From Chloroflexota bacterium (GTDB lineage: Bacteria; Chloroflexota; Dehalococcoidia; Lucifugimonadales; UBA3495), in assembly GCA_028874675.1 (NCBI GenBank), contig JAPPJA010000293.1:3591-20516 (forward strand): a stretch of DNA of 16,926 bases, given 5' to 3'. Below, piece after piece: positions 12,843 through 16,926 of this stretch (its first letter is position 1; the number at the start of each line of letters is the position of its first letter). The position numbers and the translations under genes are program-made. The notes under the pieces are model-generated. The model saw only the letters and a list, made by a program, of their open reading frames with translations. It made no database searches and had not been told where the DNA came from.

Positions 12843-12859
12843 GGAGTAACGCCACCAAT

Positions 12860-13627
12860 ATGCCACCCATTCTGGAAGTTAAAGACCTCCACGTTTCCGT
12901 GGAAGACCAGGAAATTCTCAGCGGTGTAAACCTCTCCGTAAATGCCGGCGAGGTTCACGCCATCATGGGCCCCAACGGCTCCGGCAAGAGCACCCTGGCC
13001 AGCACCCTGGCCGGGCGGCCCGATTATGAAGTCACCTCCGGCCAGGCCATCTACTGCGGCAGGGACCTGCTCGAACTGGAACCCGAGGAACGGGCTCGTG
13101 AGGGCGTGTTCCTGGCCTTCCAGTACCCGATGGAGTTGCCCGGAGTAAGGGCCTGGCAGTTCCTCAAGGCCGCCGCCGACGCCAGGCGCGTCCACCGGGG
13201 CGAAGAGGAGTACAGCGCCCGTGACTATGACCGCATGCTGCGGGAAAAGGTAAAGCTGGTGGAGATAGACCCGGAACTGGTCCGCCGCTCCGTTAACGAG
13301 GGCTTCTCCGGCGGCGAAAAGAAGCGCAATGAAATCCTGCAAATGGCCATCCTGGAACCCACCCTGGCCCTGCTGGATGAGACCGACTCCGGCCTGGACA
13401 TTGACGCCCTGCGCATTGTCTCCGACGGGGTGAACAGCCTGCGCAACCCGGAGAACGCCATTGTGCTGGTAACCCACTACCAGCGCCTGCTTAACTACAT
13501 CACCCCCGACCGCGTTCACGTCCTGCTGGACGGCCGCATCGTCCGCTCCGGCGGCCCGGAACTGGCCCTGGAACTTGAAGAGAAGGGCTACGACTGGATC
13601 AAGGAAGCAGTGGAGGCCGGCAACTAG
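12860..13627 (+). CDS. sufC: Fe-S cluster assembly ATPase SufC
   Basis: This 255-residue ABC-type ATPase powers conformational change in the SufBC2D scaffold. The motifs are complete: Walker A GPNGSGKST (37-45, Lys43), Q-loop Gln88, ABC signature SGGEKKR (150-156), Walker B LALLDE with Glu174, DSGLD D-loop region (176-180) and H-loop His206 (VTHYQRLL). FSGGEKKRNEILQMAILEP is diagnostic for SufC rather than transporter ATPases. The AAGGAG at 12841-12846 overlaps the toxin stop, 13 nt before the ATG. sufD starts 2 nt after its stop, so sufC-sufD are coupled. Length is normal. Confidence 0.97.
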   Translation: MPPILEVKDLHVSVEDQEILSGVNLSVNAGEVHAIMGPNGSGKSTLASTLAGRPDYEVTSGQAIYCGRDLLELEPEERAREGVFLAFQYPMELPGVRAWQFLKAAADARRVHRGEEEYSARDYDRMLREKVKLVEIDPELVRRSVNEGFSGGEKKRNEILQMAILEPTLALLDETDSGLDIDALRIVSDGVNSLRNPENAIVLVTHYQRLLNYITPDRVHVLLDGRIVRSGGPELALELEEKGYDWIKEAVEAGN

Positions 13628-13629
13628 CC

Positions 13630-15030
13630 ATGAGCACCGCCCCCGCCATAAACCATCCCTCGTACTACGCAGATTACCAGAACCTGCGCGAACAGCTCTC
13701 AGGTACCAGCCCCGCCTGGCTCAACGACCTGCGGGCCTCGGCGTGGGAGAGTTTCGATGCCCGGGGCTTCCCCACGGCGCGCCGGGGCAACGAACCCTGG
13801 AAGTACACCAACGTCAGGCCCATTGCCCAGGGCCAGTTCGACTCCGCTCAAACGGGCGGCCGGGACCCGGTACAGTTGCTGCTTGCCGCTGGCAACCGTG
13901 TGCCGTCCACCGGTTTCGAGCCCGAGTGGCTGAACCTGATGTTTGTTGACGGCAAGCCGATAGTTACTCCGGAAACCCGCCCCGGTATAGTGGATACCCT
14001 GGCCCCGGCGTGGGCAGCGGCCACCGAGGCGAGCGCCGCCGCCCAGGAGAACCTGGGCCGCCACGCCGCTATTGGCGAAGATGCCTTTGTCGCCTTGAAT
14101 ACTGCCTTCCTCAACGACGGGGCGTATGTCAGGTTGCCCGATAATTACGACGAGGAAGTCTTCCTGAACCTGGTGTACGTGCAGGACAGCCCGGATTCGG
14201 CAACTTTCCCCCGCACGCTTATTGTCGCGGGCCGCAACACCCGGCTGACCGTGTTTGAGTCCTATGTAAGCGTTGACCCTGAAAATGCGCCCCAATACTT
14301 CACCAACGCGGTTACCGAGGTTGCGGTGGGCGAGGGCGCCCACGTAACCCACTATCGTCTTATGAACGAAAGCCGCAGCGCCTACCACGTGGGTACGACG
14401 CGGGTAACCCAGGCCCGGGACAGCAGCTACGAGTCCGGCTCCTTCGCCATGGGCTGCGCCCTGGGCCGCCACGACCTGTCGGTGCTGCTGGACGGGACCG
14501 GCGCCGGTTGCTCGCTGAACGGCCTGTACCTGACCGACAACTCCGAGCACATGGACAACCTGGTCTCCATAGACCATGCCCATCCCCACGGCTCCAGCCG
14601 CCTCTACTACAAGGGCATCCTGGATGGGCGTTCCCGCGCCGTCTTTGGCGGCACGGTGCTGGTGCGGGAGGACGCCCAGAAAACCGACGCCCAGCAGACG
14701 GACAAGAACCTTATCCTGTCCGACCGGGCCGAGGTGGACAGCAAGCCCAGCCTGCTCATCTACGCCGATGACGTCAAATGCGGGCACGGCGCCACCGCCG
14801 GCCACATTGACGAAGATACGCTTTTCTATATGCAGAGCCGTGGGATAGACCCGCAGACCGCTAGCCAGATACTGATTCACGCCTTTGCCAGCGAGATTAT
14901 CGAAACTGTGGGGCACGAGCTGGTGCGCGAGTACCTGGACCGGCTGTTCCTGGATACGGTCAGCGGAAAATCGATCGCCGGCATGGGTCGCGGCAGGCCA
15001 GTTTCCCCCGAAAGCCAGGGAGGTGCCTAG
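13630..15030 (+). CDS. sufD: Fe-S cluster assembly scaffold SufD
   Basis: This 466-residue protein pairs with SufB in the SufBC2D complex. The N-terminal part (FPTARRGNEPWKYTNV) is the usual helical SufD entry; the central beta-helix includes LSDRAEVDSKPSLLIYADDV. The C-terminal family block KCGHGATAGHIDEDTLFYMQ contains His386, matching by motif the E. coli His360 that helps bind the nascent cluster. About 24 residues after the last helix (GKSIAGMGRGRPVSPESQGGA) are low in conserved character, Gly/Pro-rich and probably disordered. The ATG is 2 nt from the sufC stop; a GGAGG (13612-13616) lies 13 nt upstream inside sufC. sufS begins 1 nt after its stop. Confidence 0.96.
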   Translation: MSTAPAINHPSYYADYQNLREQLSGTSPAWLNDLRASAWESFDARGFPTARRGNEPWKYTNVRPIAQGQFDSAQTGGRDPVQLLLAAGNRVPSTGFEPEWLNLMFVDGKPIVTPETRPGIVDTLAPAWAAATEASAAAQENLGRHAAIGEDAFVALNTAFLNDGAYVRLPDNYDEEVFLNLVYVQDSPDSATFPRTLIVAGRNTRLTVFESYVSVDPENAPQYFTNAVTEVAVGEGAHVTHYRLMNESRSAYHVGTTRVTQARDSSYESGSFAMGCALGRHDLSVLLDGTGAGCSLNGLYLTDNSEHMDNLVSIDHAHPHGSSRLYYKGILDGRSRAVFGGTVLVREDAQKTDAQQTDKNLILSDRAEVDSKPSLLIYADDVKCGHGATAGHIDEDTLFYMQSRGIDPQTASQILIHAFASEIIETVGHELVREYLDRLFLDTVSGKSIAGMGRGRPVSPESQGGA

Positions 15031-15031
15031 A

Positions 15032-16270
15032 TTGACAGCATCCGTTAACTCTTTTGACGTGACCAGGATTCGGGAGGACTTCCCCATCCTGAAGGAAACG
15101 GTCAACGGCAAGCCCCTGGTTTACCTGGACAACGCCGCCACCAGCCAGAAGCCCCAGGCGGTGATAGACGCGCTGGTCAATTACTACGTCACCGAGAACT
15201 CCAACGTGCACCGGGGCGTCCATACCCTCAGCCAGAAGGCCACCGACGCCTACGAGGGCGCGCGGGAAAAGGTCCGCCGGTTCATCAATGCCGAAAATGA
15301 CAAGGAGATTATCTTTGTCCGGGGCACCACCGAGGGCATCAACCTGGTGGCCCAGACCTACGGCCGGACCCACGTTGGACCGGGCGACGAGATAATCGTC
15401 ACCGCCATGGAGCATCACTCCAACATCGTCCCCTGGCAGATCCTTTGCGAAGAAAAGGGCGCCCATCTGAAGGTTGTCCCCATTAACGACGAGGGCGAAC
15501 TGCTGCTGGATGAGTTTGAGAAGCTGCTGACTTCCCGGACCAAGCTGGTTTCCATCGTCCACCAGTCCAACGCCCTGGGAACGATAAACCCGGTGGAGCA
15601 GATCGTGGATATGGCCCACGCCCGGGGCATACCGGTGTTGCTGGACGGAGCGCAGGCCGTGGCCCACGTGCCAATAGATGTGCAGAAGATCGGGTGCGAC
15701 TTCTATGCCTTCTCCGGTCACAAGCTCTACGGCCCCACGGGTGTGGGCGTACTGTACGGCCGGGCCGATTTGCTGGACGCAATGCCCCCTTACCAGGGTG
15801 GCGGCGAGATGATTCGGTCAGTCAGCTTCGAGAAGACCCTCTACAATGTCCTGCCTGCCAAGTTCGAGGCGGGCACCCAGAACATCGCCGGCAGCGTTGG
15901 CCTGGGCGTGGCTATTGATTACGTCAACAGCGTGGGGATGGATAATATTGCCGCCCACGAAAACGAACTCCTGAGCTACGGCACGGAAAAGCTGGCGGAA
16001 ATAGAACCGGTTCGCCTGATCGGCACCGCGCGCCACAAGGGGGGCATTCTGTCCTTTGTGATGGAAAACGCCCATCCCCATGACGTGGGAACCATCCTGG
16101 ACGCCGAGGGCATCGCCGTGCGTACCGGCCACCACTGCGCCCAGCCCCTTATGGACCGCTATGGCGTTCCCGCCACCGTCCGCGCTTCCCTGGCTTTCTA
16201 CAACACCAAAGAGGAAATAGACACCCTGGTCAAGGGCATTGACCGGGTTATCGAGGTATTCAGCCGCTGA
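15032..16270 (+). CDS. sufS: Cysteine desulfurase SufS
   Basis: This 412-residue PLP enzyme (class V aminotransferase fold, group II desulfurase) converts cysteine to alanine and gives the sulfur as persulfide. Visible residues are His128 (EHHSN), Asp205 (LDGAQAVAH), PLP Lys231 (SGHKLYGPTG) and persulfide Cys369 (RTGHHCAQP). The RTGHHCAQP loop and lack of a group-I insertion mark it as SufS, not IscS. The start is TTG at 15032: GGAGG (15019-15023) is 8 nt upstream and the length then matches the family (E. coli 406). An earlier in-frame start would overlap sufD by about 150 nt and add unrelated residues. Its TGA overlaps the sufU ATG by 1 nt. Confidence 0.96.
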   Translation: MTASVNSFDVTRIREDFPILKETVNGKPLVYLDNAATSQKPQAVIDALVNYYVTENSNVHRGVHTLSQKATDAYEGAREKVRRFINAENDKEIIFVRGTTEGINLVAQTYGRTHVGPGDEIIVTAMEHHSNIVPWQILCEEKGAHLKVVPINDEGELLLDEFEKLLTSRTKLVSIVHQSNALGTINPVEQIVDMAHARGIPVLLDGAQAVAHVPIDVQKIGCDFYAFSGHKLYGPTGVGVLYGRADLLDAMPPYQGGGEMIRSVSFEKTLYNVLPAKFEAGTQNIAGSVGLGVAIDYVNSVGMDNIAAHENELLSYGTEKLAEIEPVRLIGTARHKGGILSFVMENAHPHDVGTILDAEGIAVRTGHHCAQPLMDRYGVPATVRASLAFYNTKEEIDTLVKGIDRVIEVFSR

Positions 16271-16719
16271 TGTCCAACCTGCACGACCTTTACCAGGAAA
16301 TCCTGCTGGAGCACAACAACAAGCCCCGGAACTTCCGCAAGCTGGAAGACGCCAACCGGCAGGCCGACGGCTACAATCCCCTGTGCGGCGACCAGATAAC
16401 CCTCTACCTGAAGGTGGAGGACGACGTAATTGCCGACGTGGCCTTCCAGGGTGTAGGCTGCGCCATTTCCCGCGCCTCCGCCTCCATGCTGACCCAGAGC
16501 GTCAAGGGTCAGACGGTGGCCAAAGCCGAAGAGATATTCGACGGTTTCCACTCATTGATTACCCAGCCCGACGCCGACGTGGACTACGACCTGCTGGGAG
16601 ACCTGGAAATGCTTTCCGGCGTCTCCGCCTACCCCACCCGCATCAAGTGCGCCGTACTGGCCTGGCACACCCTCAACGCCGCCATCGAAGGCAATGAAGA
16701 CTCGGTAACCACCGAGTAA
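16270..16719 (+). CDS. sufU: SufU, zinc-dependent sulfur acceptor
   Basis: This 149-residue protein accepts persulfide sulfur from SufS and passes it to SufBCD, as in Bacillus subtilis. The IscU-like fold carries the SufU ligands Cys39 and Asp41 (NPLCGD), Cys64 (GVGCAIS) and Cys127 (RIKCAVLAW). The segment after Cys64 (ASASMLTQ) and the insertion before Cys127 (SGVSAYPTRIKC) separate SufU from IscU. It overlaps the sufS stop by 1 nt (TGATG), a tight coupling that fits the SufS-SufU pair. A 6-bp hairpin, ACTCGG/CCGAGT (16700-16705/16712-16717), sits over its last codons. It is the last recognisable suf gene. Confidence 0.96.
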   Translation: MSNLHDLYQEILLEHNNKPRNFRKLEDANRQADGYNPLCGDQITLYLKVEDDVIADVAFQGVGCAISRASASMLTQSVKGQTVAKAEEIFDGFHSLITQPDADVDYDLLGDLEMLSGVSAYPTRIKCAVLAWHTLNAAIEGNEDSVTTE

Positions 16720-16926
16720 GGGCAACGGACCAAACGGCCCCGTTCGCAGCTTCCCTGCCCGTACCTGCGGCAATCCGGATTTTCTCCCTTCGAGACCTTC
16801 TCTTCTTCGAGTCTCAATAACCGCCCTGCGCCAGACTCAGCAACAGTTCAGAGTTGAGGGAATGCCCTCCAATACACCCGTCATACCCCCGACTTCGTAG
16901 GGGCGCATGGCCATGCGCCCCTACCC
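16720..16926. other. Intergenic tail after the suf operon
   Basis: No gene is seen in these 207 bp. AACGG/CCGTT (16724-16728/16740-16744) and GAGGG/CCCTC (16856-16860/16865-16869) are short hairpins without T-tracts, so no convincing intrinsic terminator is found for the operon. The end holds the 28-bp palindrome listed separately. Confidence 0.5.
16897..16924. repeat. Perfect 28-bp palindrome (REP-like)
   Basis: GTAGGGGCGCATGG (16897-16910) is followed immediately by its exact complement CCATGCGCCCCTAC (16911-16924). The GTAGGGGCG...CGCCCCTAC outline is familiar from dispersed intergenic palindromes in environmental bacteria, including Chloroflexota assemblies. Only one copy is in the window and the window ends 2 nt later, so its full length is unknown. 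Confidence 0.75.

Noticed and set aside
13699..15111. Long minus-strand open frame opposite sufD (470 codons)
   Set aside because: Shadow of sufD. The plus-strand protein carries all SufD motifs and is tightly packed in the operon.
1..16926. CRISPR array or rRNA genes
   Set aside because: No regularly spaced direct repeats and no rRNA-like stretches were seen on either strand.

Overview
The window is about 17 kb of GC-rich, gene-dense bacterial DNA. The gene content (SufBCDSU iron-sulfur assembly with a SufU partner, a dprA-topA-xer block, an AapJ-type amino-acid-binding lipoprotein with a TPDIEATVEARV-type linker) and the dispersed palindromes suggest Chloroflexota, perhaps a Dehalococcoidia/SAR202-like lineage. 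This assignment is an inference from style and content, not a measured phylogeny.

Layout. Minus strand, left side: nfo (endonuclease IV) and an orphan AapJ-type amino-acid-binding lipoprotein. Next come a short plus-strand acidic ORF ending at a strong bidirectional terminator, then a minus-strand pair (small single-pass membrane protein downstream of an MFS transporter). The minus-strand DNA-maintenance block dprA -> topA -> xer follows. A divergent gap near 9.5-9.7 kb separates it from a plus-strand HPP-family membrane protein. A gene-free stretch of about 490 bp (10309-10796), rich in inverted repeats, leads into the suf operon: sufB, a two-gene toxin-antitoxin module, sufC, sufD, sufS, sufU.

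How the genes work together. SufB, SufC and SufD form the Fe-S scaffold. SufS (cysteine desulfurase) and SufU (zinc-dependent sulfur acceptor) supply sulfur. sufC-sufD-sufS-sufU are spaced by -1 to +2 nt and are surely one transcript. DprA (ssDNA/RecA loader), topoisomerase I and a Xer-type recombinase form a conserved DNA-processing neighbourhood.

The two most interesting observations are in the suf locus. First, a MazF/PemK-type toxin with its antitoxin sits co-directionally between sufB and sufC, splitting the genes of one complex; the toxin stop codon is fused to the sufC ribosome-binding site. Second, a promoter with a perfect TTGACA -35 box lies before sufB, and a 25-nt near-palindrome over its start point resembles the IscR type-1 operator, suggesting Rrf2-family control. 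No regulator gene is in the window.
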